DNA of 64,000 nucleotides from Ectopseudomonas mendocina. Its GTDB lineage: Bacteria > Pseudomonadota > Gammaproteobacteria > Pseudomonadales > Pseudomonadaceae. A program made the translations under genes and the position numbers. Positions 1 through 8,420 of the stretch are shown piece after piece. The DNA lies in assembly GCF_007049795.1 (NCBI RefSeq), contig NZ_SCFY01000010.1, positions 152,106-216,105 on the forward strand. The letters run 5' to 3'. Each line of letters begins with the position of its first letter. The first letter of the stretch is position 1. The notes under the pieces were generated by a model that ran no database searches, had not been told where the DNA came from, and saw nothing but the letters and a program-made list of their open reading frames with translations.

Positions 1-93
1 GTGCGCACGGCGCACCCTACCGGGTTGGCCGCGCTTACGCTGCTGATCGACGGTGCGCACGGCGCACCCTACCGGGTTGGCCGCGCTTACGCT
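1..93. repeat. Tandem copies of a 41-bp GTGCGC/GGGTGCGC-type repeat
   Basis: A 41-bp sequence at 1-41 recurs without mismatch at 53-93, separated by 11 bp. Each copy begins with the palindrome-prone unit GTGCGCACGGCGCACCCTAC, the same unit found as inverted pairs at 23023-23105 and 55005-55068. The second copy covers the stop codon (87-89) and last codon of the EamA gene. This fits a dispersed intergenic palindrome (REP/BIME-like) duplicated locally. The left edge cannot be judged because the window starts inside it. Confidence 0.8.
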
Positions 94-980
94 CTGGCCT
101 CAGCAAGCACCGGTTTGGGTTTGCGAAACACCAGCACGTTGCCCAGCATCACCAGACCCAGGCCGAGCAGCGCCGGGGTCGTCCATTGGTAGCCCTCGAG
201 GAACACCGAGATGTTCAGCGCCACTACCGGGAACAACACCGTGCAATAGGCCGCGCGCTCCGGGCCCATGCGTCCGACTAGGGTCAGGTAGGCGGTAAAG
301 CCGATTACCGATCCGGGAATCGCCAGGTACAGCAGCGAACCCACGTAGCGCGCGTTCCATTCGAAAGCGAACGGCGTACCGCTGACCAGGCAGATACCCA
401 CCAGCATCAGCGCGCCATAGAGCATGCCCCAGGCATTGGTGGTCAGCGGCTTGAGTCCGGCCTTCTGCTGCAGGCTGGAAAGCATGTTACCGGCCGAGAA
501 AAACAGCGTGCCGCACAGCGCCAGGCCGATGCCGAGCAGGCTTTCGCGGCTGGTTTCGTGCCCGGCCAACTCCGGCCAGAACAGTAGGCCAAGGCCGACC
601 AGCCCCAACGCGCCCCCGAGCAGCACGTTGGCAGCGATACGCTGTTTGAAGAACAATCGCGCATTGATCGCGTTCCACAGGGTGGCGGTGGAGAAGATCA
701 CCGCGATCAGGCCACTGGGGATCCACTGGCTGGCGGTGTAGAAGCACAGAAAGTTGAGGCAGAACAGGCACAGCCCCTGGACCAGGCAAATGCCCTGGCC
801 ACGGCGATCCAGCGGCTGCAGGCGGCCGCTGAACCAGAGCATGGTGAACAGCACCGCCGAGGCCAGCGCGAAGCGATAGGCGATGGAGGCGGCAACGGCC
901 ACCTCGCCCATCTGAAATTTGATGGCGATCCAGGTGGTGCCCCAGATCAATACGGTCAGCAGGTAAAGCGACAGGTTCAT
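87..980 (-). CDS. EamA-family (DMT) inner-membrane permease
   Basis: A 297-residue protein made almost entirely of hydrophobic helices (about ten), with the two-repeat layout of drug/metabolite transporters of the RhaT/EamA type. The first helix carries the family-typical LIWGTTWIAIKF and later helices are Gly- and Pro-rich. The ATG at 980 starts directly with the first membrane segment; an upstream in-frame ATG at 1040 would add a 20-residue polar leader not expected in the family. The substrate cannot be told from sequence; relatives export amino acids or metabolites. It is transcribed away from the helicase at 1131. Confidence 0.85.
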   Translation of the reverse strand: MNLSLYLLTVLIWGTTWIAIKFQMGEVAVAASIAYRFALASAVLFTMLWFSGRLQPLDRRGQGICLVQGLCLFCLNFLCFYTASQWIPSGLIAVIFSTATLWNAINARLFFKQRIAANVLLGGALGLVGLGLLFWPELAGHETSRESLLGIGLALCGTLFFSAGNMLSSLQQKAGLKPLTTNAWGMLYGALMLVGICLVSGTPFAFEWNARYVGSLLYLAIPGSVIGFTAYLTLVGRMGPERAAYCTVLFPVVALNISVFLEGYQWTTPALLGLGLVMLGNVLVFRKPKPVLAEARA

Positions 981-1130
981 CGAGAATCTCCCAAAACTGG
1001 AGCACAGTCTGTAAGCGATAGGCGCCAGGCGCTTGCACAAAGTTGCGCATTTATCGCCGCGCCATCACTGCCTGCCATCGCGCTGATGGCTTTATCATGC
1101 GGGTTTTATCAGTCAGGTCATTCTCACCGC

Positions 1131-3017
1131 ATGTTTTCCGCCGTCGCGCGCTACAAACAACTGTTGTCCAGCGCCCTCGCCCGCTACTTCCCCCACACTA
1201 CCGCCTACCTGCGCGCCGAGAGCGAAGCTGCGCAGCCGCGCAAGCCCGTGCGCAAGCAGAGCAAGAAGAAGTCCGCTGGCAACAAGAAAGCCGGCACTCG
1301 CAAGGCCGCCAGCGGCAAGCCTGGCCCCGCCGGCATCTACCCCGCCACCCGGCTGAAGATCGAAGACGCCCAGGTGCAGGCCATGCGCGAGCGCGTGACC
1401 CAAGCGGTGAGTGCCGGGCTGATCGGCGCACCGTCGGACGAACAATGGGCGATGATTCTATGCCGTGCGCCGCTGGCGCGCATTTTCGCCGGCGCCGGCT
1501 CGGGCAAGTCGAGCACGCTGGTACTGCGTGTGGTGTTCCTGCTCTGTCACCTGGAGGTCGACCCCAAGCGCCTGACGGTGATCTCCTTCACCAACGCCTC
1601 CTGCCACGAACTGCGCGAGCGCCTGCAAAGCCTGCTCGACTTCTGGCACTACCCGCACCATGCGCGCCAGTGCGTGCGCACCTTCCACGCTGCCATGGCC
1701 ACGCTGGCCAAGGAAAGCCTGGGCAACCCGCGCTGGTTCGAGCAACTGGACGAGCCCAACGACGAACCGGACAACCCGCTCACCGGCGCTCGCCTGCGTC
1801 CCGCGCAACAGCGCCTGCTCAAACAGGCCTACCAGAACGCCTACGCCGACGATGCGCGCTTTCGCGCCCTGACCCACCGCCTACTCAAGCTGCCGGCACC
1901 CGAAGAGCCGCCACAGGGCAAGCCCAAGGCGCCACTGGATACCTGCAAGCTATCCGGTGAGTTCGCCGCCCTGCCGCTGTTCGAGCTGCTGCACGGGCAG
2001 ATCGACTTCGCCGAGAGCCTGGGGATTCGTCTCGACCGCCTGGACGTGAAGGCCTTGGGCTGCGCGCCCCGCGAGCGTGATTTCATCGAGGCCATGCAGC
2101 GCTTTCACCTGCACTTCAGCGCCCTGCTACAGAGCCAGGGGCTGATCAGCTTCAACGGCGCGTTCGCACAGTTGAGCGAGCGACTGAGCAGCGACGGCGG
2201 CAAACCCGGCCCCGCCCTGCTCGCCTTGAGTCACTTGCTGATCGACGAATTCCAGGACATCTCGCCGCAGATCGTGCTGTGGTTGCAGGCCGTGCATCGC
2301 CGCCTGCATGCGGCGGGCGAACGCATCAGCCTGATGGCCATCGGCGACGACTGGCAATCGATCTACGGCTGGCGCGGCAGCTCGCCGGAGCTGTTCATCA
2401 ACTTCGACCGCCACTTCCCCAGCCGTGGACGCGGCAAAAGCACCACCCTGCTGCTGGGCACCAACTACCGCAGCATCGAGCCGGTGATCCGCGATGGTGA
2501 GAAGGTGCTGGCCGAGGTGCACAGCAAGCAGGCCAAGACCTGCGTCGCGGCCAAGGCCATGCAACCGGGCGACCACGGCGTCAAGCTGATCAAGCGCTTC
2601 GATCTGGCCAGCGGCCTACCGCGTCTGCTGGAGGAAATACGCGCGCAGTGCACTCATGTCGCCAGCCGCCCGAACGCCGACCGCACCGCCGTACTGCTGC
2701 TCAGCCGACGCAACGAGCCGCTGCAGCAGGTGCGCGCGCAGCTGGACAAGGCGCTGCCGGTAAAAACCATGACCATCCACCGCGCCAAGGGTCTGCAGGC
2801 CGAGGTGGCGATCATCCTCGACGACTGCCTGCCGGCGGACAAACACCCGCTGCGCAACGCGCTCTACGCCCAGTGCGGTTTCTTCGCCGGCAGCTACGAC
2901 CAGGCCATGCAGGACGAAGCCCGGCGCCTGGCCTACGTGGCCATCACCCGTGGCGTGAGCCGGGTGCTGTGGTACACGCGCAAGGCGCAGGGTGCGACGC
3001 AGTGCCTGGCCAGCTAG
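1131..3017 (+). CDS. UvrD/Rep-type superfamily 1 DNA helicase
   Basis: A 628-residue SF1 helicase. A lysine-rich, probably disordered stretch (about residues 37-60) precedes the ATPase core. Walker A is GAGSGKS at 121-127 and Walker B/motif II is LLIDEFQD near residue 370, followed by GDDWQSIYGWRG (motif III), TNYRS (IV), TIHRAKGLQ (V) and the C-terminal YVAITRG (VI). All motifs for 3'-5' ATP-driven unwinding are present. It is shorter than UvrD or Rep (about 670-720) and lacks a C-terminal nuclease, so it is a stand-alone repair or recombination helicase of unknown pathway. The start was placed at the ATG of MFSAVARY; an earlier ATG at 1086 has less family-like sequence. Confidence 0.85.
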   Translation: MFSAVARYKQLLSSALARYFPHTTAYLRAESEAAQPRKPVRKQSKKKSAGNKKAGTRKAASGKPGPAGIYPATRLKIEDAQVQAMRERVTQAVSAGLIGAPSDEQWAMILCRAPLARIFAGAGSGKSSTLVLRVVFLLCHLEVDPKRLTVISFTNASCHELRERLQSLLDFWHYPHHARQCVRTFHAAMATLAKESLGNPRWFEQLDEPNDEPDNPLTGARLRPAQQRLLKQAYQNAYADDARFRALTHRLLKLPAPEEPPQGKPKAPLDTCKLSGEFAALPLFELLHGQIDFAESLGIRLDRLDVKALGCAPRERDFIEAMQRFHLHFSALLQSQGLISFNGAFAQLSERLSSDGGKPGPALLALSHLLIDEFQDISPQIVLWLQAVHRRLHAAGERISLMAIGDDWQSIYGWRGSSPELFINFDRHFPSRGRGKSTTLLLGTNYRSIEPVIRDGEKVLAEVHSKQAKTCVAAKAMQPGDHGVKLIKRFDLASGLPRLLEEIRAQCTHVASRPNADRTAVLLLSRRNEPLQQVRAQLDKALPVKTMTIHRAKGLQAEVAIILDDCLPADKHPLRNALYAQCGFFAGSYDQAMQDEARRLAYVAITRGVSRVLWYTRKAQGATQCLAS

Positions 3018-3066
3018 AACGCCCGGCGAATACTCCGCTCCCGTAAAGCTCACAAAGCAGCCTGGC

Positions 3067-3092
3067 GTAGGAGCCCCGCCTCGGGGCGAAGC
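3067..3092. repeat. GTAGGAGC-type palindromic repeat
   Basis: The unit GTAGGAGCCCCGCCTCGGGG followed by CGAAGC forms a short hairpin of the kind scattered in Pseudomonas intergenic regions. Related copies are at 36151-36173 and 44068-44090. It lies just after the helicase stop and may stop or stabilise that transcript. Confidence 0.6.
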
Positions 3093-3176
3093 TTTTCAGG
3101 TCAGCGCCATGCTTAAAACTCTGGGGCTAGGCGATTGATCGGGCTCTGGTTATGACCCGGTACTTTCTACAGGCAA

Positions 3177-3200
3177 CAAAAAACCCGCCGAAGCGGGTTT
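3177..3200 (-). terminator. Rho-independent terminator of the small RNA
   Basis: On the minus strand a perfect eight-base-pair stem (AAACCCGC / GCGGGTTT, tetraloop TTCG) is followed by six uridines (plus-strand A run 3178-3183). This is a strong intrinsic terminator reading leftwards. It would end either the small RNA proposed here or a transcript coming through from the cytochrome b561 gene. Confidence 0.85.
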
Positions 3201-3285
3201 CCTCCCAACCATCCGACATCCTGTCGGCAGCCATCTTGGCCTGGTCATCTTCCTTGATCCTCAGCGCTCCATCGCTGCAGGGGAT
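3178..3285 (-). ncRNA. Probable Rsm-type (RsmA/CsrA-titrating) small RNA, or RgsA-like RNA
   Basis: About 108 nt on the minus strand ending in the strong terminator. It carries six GGA triplets. Two sit in loops of perfect hairpins: stem CAGCG/CGCTG with loop AUGGAG (3262-3277) and stem CCGAC/GUCGG with loop AGGAU (3213-3227). GGA in a hairpin loop is the recognised RsmA/CsrA binding element, and ACAGGAUGU is close to the SELEX consensus for CsrA. Further GGAs lie unpaired (GAGGAUCAAGGAAGAUG) and immediately before the terminator, as in RsmX/Y/Z. No convincing ORF is present. A sigma-S-like -10 sits upstream. I cannot assign it to RsmY, RsmZ, RsmV, RsmW or RgsA, since flanking genes are not the ones I know for those RNAs. 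It could instead be the 3' UTR of the b561 gene. Confidence 0.55.
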
Positions 3286-3291
3286 GGATGT

Positions 3292-3298
3292 AGATTAG
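3292..3298 (-). promoter_or_regulatory. Possible sigma-S-like -10 element of the small RNA
   Basis: On the minus strand the sequence CTAATCT lies about seven bases before the proposed RNA start. It resembles the sigma-S -10 (CTATACT, with the C at -13). No good -35 is seen, which sigma-S tolerates. This is a sequence match only. Confidence 0.3.
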
Positions 3299-3369
3299 TG
3301 ATCGGCCCGCATGGGCAACAGTGGCGGTTGCCGTTATCGCCTGTAAGACATTCGCCATAGACGACTGCT

Positions 3370-3900
3370 TCAGCGACCGATCATTCGCGCCAATACATCC
3401 TCACCGCCCTGGCGGCGATGGACAAAGGCCATGGCGGCATGGCCAATCACCATGAACAGCAACAGCCAGCCCAGGTTGCCATGCAGCAGGCCAGCTGGAG
3501 CGATCATCCACTCGATCTTGCCGTCAAAACCGGGCATGACGGTCATGCCGAATGCCACGAACTCCCGGCCCGAGCCGTACTGACGCAGCAGCGCGACAAA
3601 AGGAATCACGAACAGCAGTGCATACAGGGCCAGATGCCCAAGGCGCGCCGGGATGCTGACTGCGGCAGGACGGTGGTTACGGTTGTAAAACGCCCAAAGC
3701 AGACGAATCACCACCAGCACCATCAGCAGCAGTCCTGTTGCCTTGTGCGTGCCCCAGGCGAACTTGTCCAGCACGCTGTCTTCCAGCAGGACATGGGCCA
3801 GTACGGTGACGAACTGCCACCCCAGCAAAATGGCCATACCCCAGTGCAGCAGGCGTGTAACCAAGCCATAGCGCTGCGCGCAATCATGCAAATTCGACAT
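3370..3900 (-). CDS. Cytochrome b561 family di-haem membrane protein
   Basis: A 176-residue protein with four hydrophobic helices and the histidines expected for two b-type haems: His19 in the RLLHWGMA first helix, His53 in GTHKATG, and His139 and His154 in the last two helices (LLHGNLG, VIGHAAMAF). This is the bacterial CybB family, inner-membrane electron carriers that oxidise ubiquinol or pass electrons to or from the periplasm. It is a single-gene unit; the 179 bp after its start (3901-4079) contain only the opgH terminator. CybB-like proteins are often stress induced, but no regulatory site was recognised here. Confidence 0.88.
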   Translation of the reverse strand: MSNLHDCAQRYGLVTRLLHWGMAILLGWQFVTVLAHVLLEDSVLDKFAWGTHKATGLLLMVLVVIRLLWAFYNRNHRPAAVSIPARLGHLALYALLFVIPFVALLRQYGSGREFVAFGMTVMPGFDGKIEWMIAPAGLLHGNLGWLLLFMVIGHAAMAFVHRRQGGEDVLARMIGR

Positions 3901-4040
3901 CGTGCATCCTCTTCAATGTCATCAACGAACACGGTGTTCGGGCCACCAATCGTTGGCAAAAACCCGTTCCAGACGCAATGGTGCCGTGCAGCAGCACGAG
4001 ACTGCGCCTGCAGATGTTAGCGGATATGTCAGAAAGGCAT

Positions 4041-4075
4041 CACGCCACGCCCCCGACGACTGCGGGCGTGGCGTG
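4041..4075 (-). terminator. Hairpin terminator after opgH
   Basis: A 12-bp stem (CACGCCACGCCC / GGGCGTGGCGTG) begins four bases beyond the opgH stop codon. On the minus strand it is followed by a short mixed pyrimidine run (CCTTTCT) rather than a clean U tract, so it is a moderate intrinsic terminator. Confidence 0.6.
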
Positions 4076-4079
4076 CTGA

Positions 4080-6620
4080 TCAGGCATCGCGCAGCGCTTC
4101 GCGCCAGGCGTGGTATTGCGGCTCCTGCCAGATGCGCGCGTGCAGGCGCGCCATGCCGTCAGGATCGTTGAGCAGACGCCAGCGGGTTGCCTCGACCTTG
4201 CCCTCAGGCCCGGCACTGAGGATTTCCTCGATACGCGCTTCGCGCAGCGCTTCGGCGGCGGGCACCACCTTGGCATGGCGGGCGCGGGCCATAGCGCAGA
4301 CCAGGGCGTTGTACAGCGGATCGACCACAGCACGCAGGAAACCCTTGCGCAGCGCACGCGAACTGTTCAGTTGCTCGTACTCGGAGGTGTTTCTCAGCTC
4401 CACTGGCACCTTGTGCTCCTCCGGTATCAGGAACAGCTTGCTGCGCCGCGCTGCCAGTCCTGGCGCGGTACGACTGGTCAGCACCGAGACCACAGGCGAC
4501 AGCACCAGCGACACCACGATAGGCGCCAGCCACCAGAGGAAGTCCGGGTTGAGCCAGGCCACCAGTGCCGTCCAGCTGATACCGATCAGCACCTGGGTAC
4601 CGTGACGACGGAACGCTTCGCTCCAGGGGGTCGAGTCATCCACACGCTGCGGCGAGTTCCACTGCACCGACCAGCCGAGGAAAGCAGCGGTGACGAACAG
4701 GCTGTGGAACAGCATGCGCACAGGTGCGAGCAGCACCGAGCAGGAGGCCTCCAACAGCATCGACAGCAGCACCCGCGTACGACCACCGTAGGCTTCCGCG
4801 CCCTTGATCCAGATCAGCAGCACACTGAGCAGCTTGGGCAGGAACAGCAACGTCATGGTCGCCGAGAACAGCGCCACGGCCTCTTCGGGTTGCCAGCGCG
4901 GCCACAACGGGTAGAGCTGATTGGGCTGCAGGAAGTACTCCGGCACCATCAGCGTATGGATCGCCAGCAGACAGGTCGACAGCACCAGGAACAACAGCCA
5001 TAGCGGCGCCGACAGGTAGGACATGACGCCTGTAAGGAACACCACGCGATGCACGGCGTGCATGCCACGCACCAGGAACAGGCGGAAGTTCATCAGGTTG
5101 CCGTGGCACCAGCGGCGATCACGCTTGAGCTCGTCGAGCAGGTTCGGTGGCAGCTCTTCATAACTGCCCGGCAGGTCGTAGGCGATCCACACGCCCCAAC
5201 CGGCACGGCGCATCAGCGCGGCTTCGACGAAGTCGTGAGAGAGAATTGCGCCAGCGAAAGAACCAGTGCCCGGCAAGGGCGCCAAAGCGCAGTGCTCGAT
5301 GAAGGGTTTGACCCGAATGATCGCGTTGTGACCCCAGTAGTGCGATTCACCCAGCTGCCAGAAGTTGAGCCCTGCGGTGAACAGCGGTCCGTAGACGCTG
5401 GTGGCGAACTGTTGCAGGCGCGCGTACAGGGTGTCCATGCCCGATGCCTTGGGGGCGGTCTGGATAATGCCCGCCCCGGGGTTGGCCTCCATCAGGCGCA
5501 CCAGGCGGGTCAGGCAATCGCCGCTCATCACGCTGTCGGCATCGAGCACTACCATGTAGCGATAGTTGCTGCCCCAGCGCCGGCAGAAGTCGTCGATGTT
5601 GCCGCTCTTGCGTTTCACCCGACGCCGACGGCGGCGATAGAAGATATGGCCGAAGCCTTCCACTTCGCGGCACAACTCCATCCAGGCCTGTTGTTCGGCC
5701 ACGCAGATATCCGGGTCGTTGCTGTCGCTGAGAACGAAGAAGTCGAAATGATCGAGTTGCCCGGTAGCCTTGAGCGACTCGAAAGTCGCGCGCAGGCCGG
5801 CGAAGACACGCGGCACGTGCTCGTTGGCAATCGGCATGACCAACGCGGTACGCGCCCGCGGCGAGATCGGCTCATCGCCGCAACTGCTGGCGGAGATGCT
5901 ATAGCGATCACGCCCCTTCAGCAGTTGGAAGAAGCCCATCAGCGCGGTCCAGAACCCCATCGACACCCAGCAGAACAGCAGGGCGAACAGCGCCAGGATG
6001 CTGGTCTGCACCACATAGGGCAGGATCTGCCGCGCCGACTCCTGCCAGGGCTGCTCGAACACCAGCCCCAGGTCGACCAGCGACCAGCCCTGATAGGGCA
6101 ACACCGACTTCATGTACCAGGTGGCGACCACGGTCTGCGTGATCATCAGCACCAACAGCGCCGCACGACGCACCGCGGCGACATGGCGCCAACGCTCTTC
6201 GGCAAAGTCCTCGCTTTCGCGCGTACGTGGTCGCGGTGCCGGCTTCTCGCCCTTCAGGCGGCGCCAGCCGCGCTGCAGGATATTGGTCTGCCAGGGTTCC
6301 GGCACCATGCGCGTGCGCTTGATCGGCGGCGTCGAATCGATGGTCGGACGCCCCTGGTGATCCTGCACGATGCGGCAGCCGCGCTCGAGTGCATCCGGCC
6401 AGCCCAGTGCCAGGCGGGCCGGTACCGAATCGAGCATCTCGCGGGTTTCTTCCAGAGGCTCGGCCGCTGCCTGATCGTCCTCATGCAGGGCACGGTGCAG
6501 CGTGGCGAGGTCGCCACCCTCCTCCTCCACGCGATTAGCCAAAGCCTGCTGCCGCTCCTGATCGAGCGGCAGTTCACCCAGGTAATCCTGGATCTGTGTA
6601 GCGTCTAGGGTGTTATTCAT
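4080..6620 (-). CDS. opgH: Glucans biosynthesis glucosyltransferase H
   Basis: An 846-residue inner-membrane GT2 glucosyltransferase that polymerises UDP-glucose into the linear beta-1,2 backbone of osmoregulated periplasmic glucans and passes it across the membrane. The cytoplasmic catalytic domain shows the processive GT2 signatures in order: [22 protein letters not shown] and the acceptor motif KRDRRWCHG. About eight hydrophobic helices flank it. Start chosen at the ATG overlapping the opgG stop by 8 bp (6613-6620), which gives the usual length and implies translational coupling; an ATG at 6683 lies well inside opgG. It is the second gene of an opgGH operon and is followed by a hairpin terminator. 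Confidence 0.95.
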   Translation of the reverse strand: MNNTLDATQIQDYLGELPLDQERQQALANRVEEEGGDLATLHRALHEDDQAAAEPLEETREMLDSVPARLALGWPDALERGCRIVQDHQGRPTIDSTPPIKRTRMVPEPWQTNILQRGWRRLKGEKPAPRPRTRESEDFAEERWRHVAAVRRAALLVLMITQTVVATWYMKSVLPYQGWSLVDLGLVFEQPWQESARQILPYVVQTSILALFALLFCWVSMGFWTALMGFFQLLKGRDRYSISASSCGDEPISPRARTALVMPIANEHVPRVFAGLRATFESLKATGQLDHFDFFVLSDSNDPDICVAEQQAWMELCREVEGFGHIFYRRRRRRVKRKSGNIDDFCRRWGSNYRYMVVLDADSVMSGDCLTRLVRLMEANPGAGIIQTAPKASGMDTLYARLQQFATSVYGPLFTAGLNFWQLGESHYWGHNAIIRVKPFIEHCALAPLPGTGSFAGAILSHDFVEAALMRRAGWGVWIAYDLPGSYEELPPNLLDELKRDRRWCHGNLMNFRLFLVRGMHAVHRVVFLTGVMSYLSAPLWLLFLVLSTCLLAIHTLMVPEYFLQPNQLYPLWPRWQPEEAVALFSATMTLLFLPKLLSVLLIWIKGAEAYGGRTRVLLSMLLEASCSVLLAPVRMLFHSLFVTAAFLGWSVQWNSPQRVDDSTPWSEAFRRHGTQVLIGISWTALVAWLNPDFLWWLAPIVVSLVLSPVVSVLTSRTAPGLAARRSKLFLIPEEHKVPVELRNTSEYEQLNSSRALRKGFLRAVVDPLYNALVCAMARARHAKVVPAAEALREARIEEILSAGPEGKVEATRWRLLNDPDGMARLHARIWQEPQYHAWREALRDA

Positions 6621-8172
6621 GGGAAGGCAGCTGATAGCTCCAGGTTTCCGACACAGGCTTGCCGTCCTCGACCAGCGCGGCACGCATCTCCACCGGCTGC
6701 GCCGGGTTCTTGACCTTGATCCGCAGGGTCAGGCGCCAGCCTTTGCTGACCGGGTTGTAACGCAGGCTGTCTTCCAGCAACTCGGCGTTGCCATCGACGC
6801 TGACCTGAACAGTCGGCGCCGCGTCGGGCGAACGCTTGGCCAGCTCCTCACCGACGAAATCGACCACCAGCGCGGTACTGCCATCGGCCTGACGAATCAG
6901 GTTGGCCTGCTTGATATCACCCTCCGACAGCCGGGTCTGGCTGACCATGGCCAGTTGCGGATCGTGCAGTTTGGCGTCGTCACGGCTGAAGTGTAGGCGA
7001 TAGGCCACATCCAGCGACTCGCCCGGTGCCGGCAGCTTCTCGGGACGCCACAGGGCGACGATGTTGTCGTTGGTTTCGTCCGGCGTGGGGATCTCCACCA
7101 GCTCGACATGACCGGCACCCCAGTCACCAACGGTTTCCACCCAACCGCTCGGGCGCAGCTCGTAGCGGTCATCAAGATCCTGGTACTGGTTGAAGTCACG
7201 GCCACGCTGCATCAAACCGAAACCACGTGGGTTGTCGATGCGATAGCTGCTGACGTTGAGGCGCTGCGGGTTGTTCAGCGGACGCCAGATCCACTCGCCA
7301 TTGCCGGCATGGATGGCCAGGCCATCGGAGTCATGCAGCTGCGGGCGGTAATTCGGCCGTGGCCAAGGCTGGTTGGCACCGAACAGGTACATGCTGGTCA
7401 GCGGCGCGATACCGAGCTTTTCGACGTTCTCACGCAGGTAGACCTTCGATTGCACCTCGAGCACGCTGTCGCGCCCCGGTTTGATTTCCATGCGGTAAGC
7501 GCCGGTGGCGCGCGGCGAGTCGAGCAGTGCGTAGATCACCAGGCTGCGGCGGTCGGGCTGCGGCTTCTCGATCCAGAACTCGCTGAAACGCGGGAACTCT
7601 TCGCCCGATGGCAGCGCGGTGTCGATAGCCAGACCGCGCGCGGAAAGACCGAACACCTGCCCTTTGCCGACGATGCGGAAGTAGCTGGCGCCCAGCACGC
7701 TCATCACCTCATCGTGCCGACCGTTGGTGTTGATCTCGTTGATCACCTTGAAGCCGGCAAAACCGAGATCTTTGAGGTCATCCGGGTTCAGGTTGAGATC
7801 GCCGAAGTCGAACATCGACGGGTCGTACTTGATTTCCTGGGTGCCTTCGGCGGTCACTTCGTTGATCTTCACCGGCACATCGAAGTGCATGCCCTGGTGG
7901 AAGAAGTACAGCCGGAACGGCGTCTTGCCATCAGCCCAGTGTGCTTTTTCCTCAAGGAAGCGCACCTTCTGATAGCCAGCGAACGGCAATTCGCGCAGCG
8001 CAGCCGGCAGATTGCTTTGCGGGGCGCTGTAGCTTTCGGCGGCAAGCGCCTTGGCCTTGACCGCCACATCATCCAGATCGAAGGCCCAACTCTGGGCAGC
8101 GAACAACAGCGGGAGCACACAGAAGGCCAGCTTGCCGGCCTTACCCATACGGGCTCCAGAACAACGACTCAT
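6613..8172 (-). CDS. opgG: Glucans biosynthesis protein G, periplasmic
   Basis: A 519-residue exported protein of the MdoG/OpgG family, which works with OpgH in the periplasm to shape or branch the glucan backbone. The N terminus is a signal peptide ending AAQSWAF just before [14 protein letters not shown], the conserved start of the mature protein; the beta-sandwich body follows to the usual length. Two start codons are possible: ATG 8172 (GGAGG ten bases upstream) and ATG 8148 (GGAG five bases upstream). The first is annotated, the second equally makes a signal peptide. The gene overlaps opgH by 8 bp. It begins 235 bp after bglX, a gap that holds a hairpin at the bglX stop. Confidence 0.93.
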   Translation of the reverse strand: MSRCSGARMGKAGKLAFCVLPLLFAAQSWAFDLDDVAVKAKALAAESYSAPQSNLPAALRELPFAGYQKVRFLEEKAHWADGKTPFRLYFFHQGMHFDVPVKINEVTAEGTQEIKYDPSMFDFGDLNLNPDDLKDLGFAGFKVINEINTNGRHDEVMSVLGASYFRIVGKGQVFGLSARGLAIDTALPSGEEFPRFSEFWIEKPQPDRRSLVIYALLDSPRATGAYRMEIKPGRDSVLEVQSKVYLRENVEKLGIAPLTSMYLFGANQPWPRPNYRPQLHDSDGLAIHAGNGEWIWRPLNNPQRLNVSSYRIDNPRGFGLMQRGRDFNQYQDLDDRYELRPSGWVETVGDWGAGHVELVEIPTPDETNDNIVALWRPEKLPAPGESLDVAYRLHFSRDDAKLHDPQLAMVSQTRLSEGDIKQANLIRQADGSTALVVDFVGEELAKRSPDAAPTVQVSVDGNAELLEDSLRYNPVSKGWRLTLRIKVKNPAQPVEMRAALVEDGKPVSETWSYQLPSHE

Positions 8173-8398
8173 CGACACACAGCCTCCAGGGCAACACGTA
8201 CTGACAAGCAGCGGCAAGCCCAGGGGCGGCCGCTGCAGGGAGTTGAAACGGGCGAATGGTACAAATACAACGCGAGCACGATGCAGACAGCCAACCGGAC
8301 GGTGACGTCTCCGCATCCGCGGATTCTTTCTGCGCATTATTACCAGATCGTGAAGTCCGGCACAGGTGCTCGCGCGAGTATATTTTTCGCCTCCTTGG

Positions 8399-8420
8399 GC
8401 CACGCTCTCATTGGCGTGGC
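8399..8420. other. Hairpin containing the bglX stop codon
   Basis: A seven-base-pair stem (GCCACGC / GCGTGGC) has the bglX stop (8408-8410) in its loop. No U run follows on the minus strand, so it looks more like an RNA-stability or attenuation hairpin between bglX and opgG than a full terminator. Confidence 0.4.
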
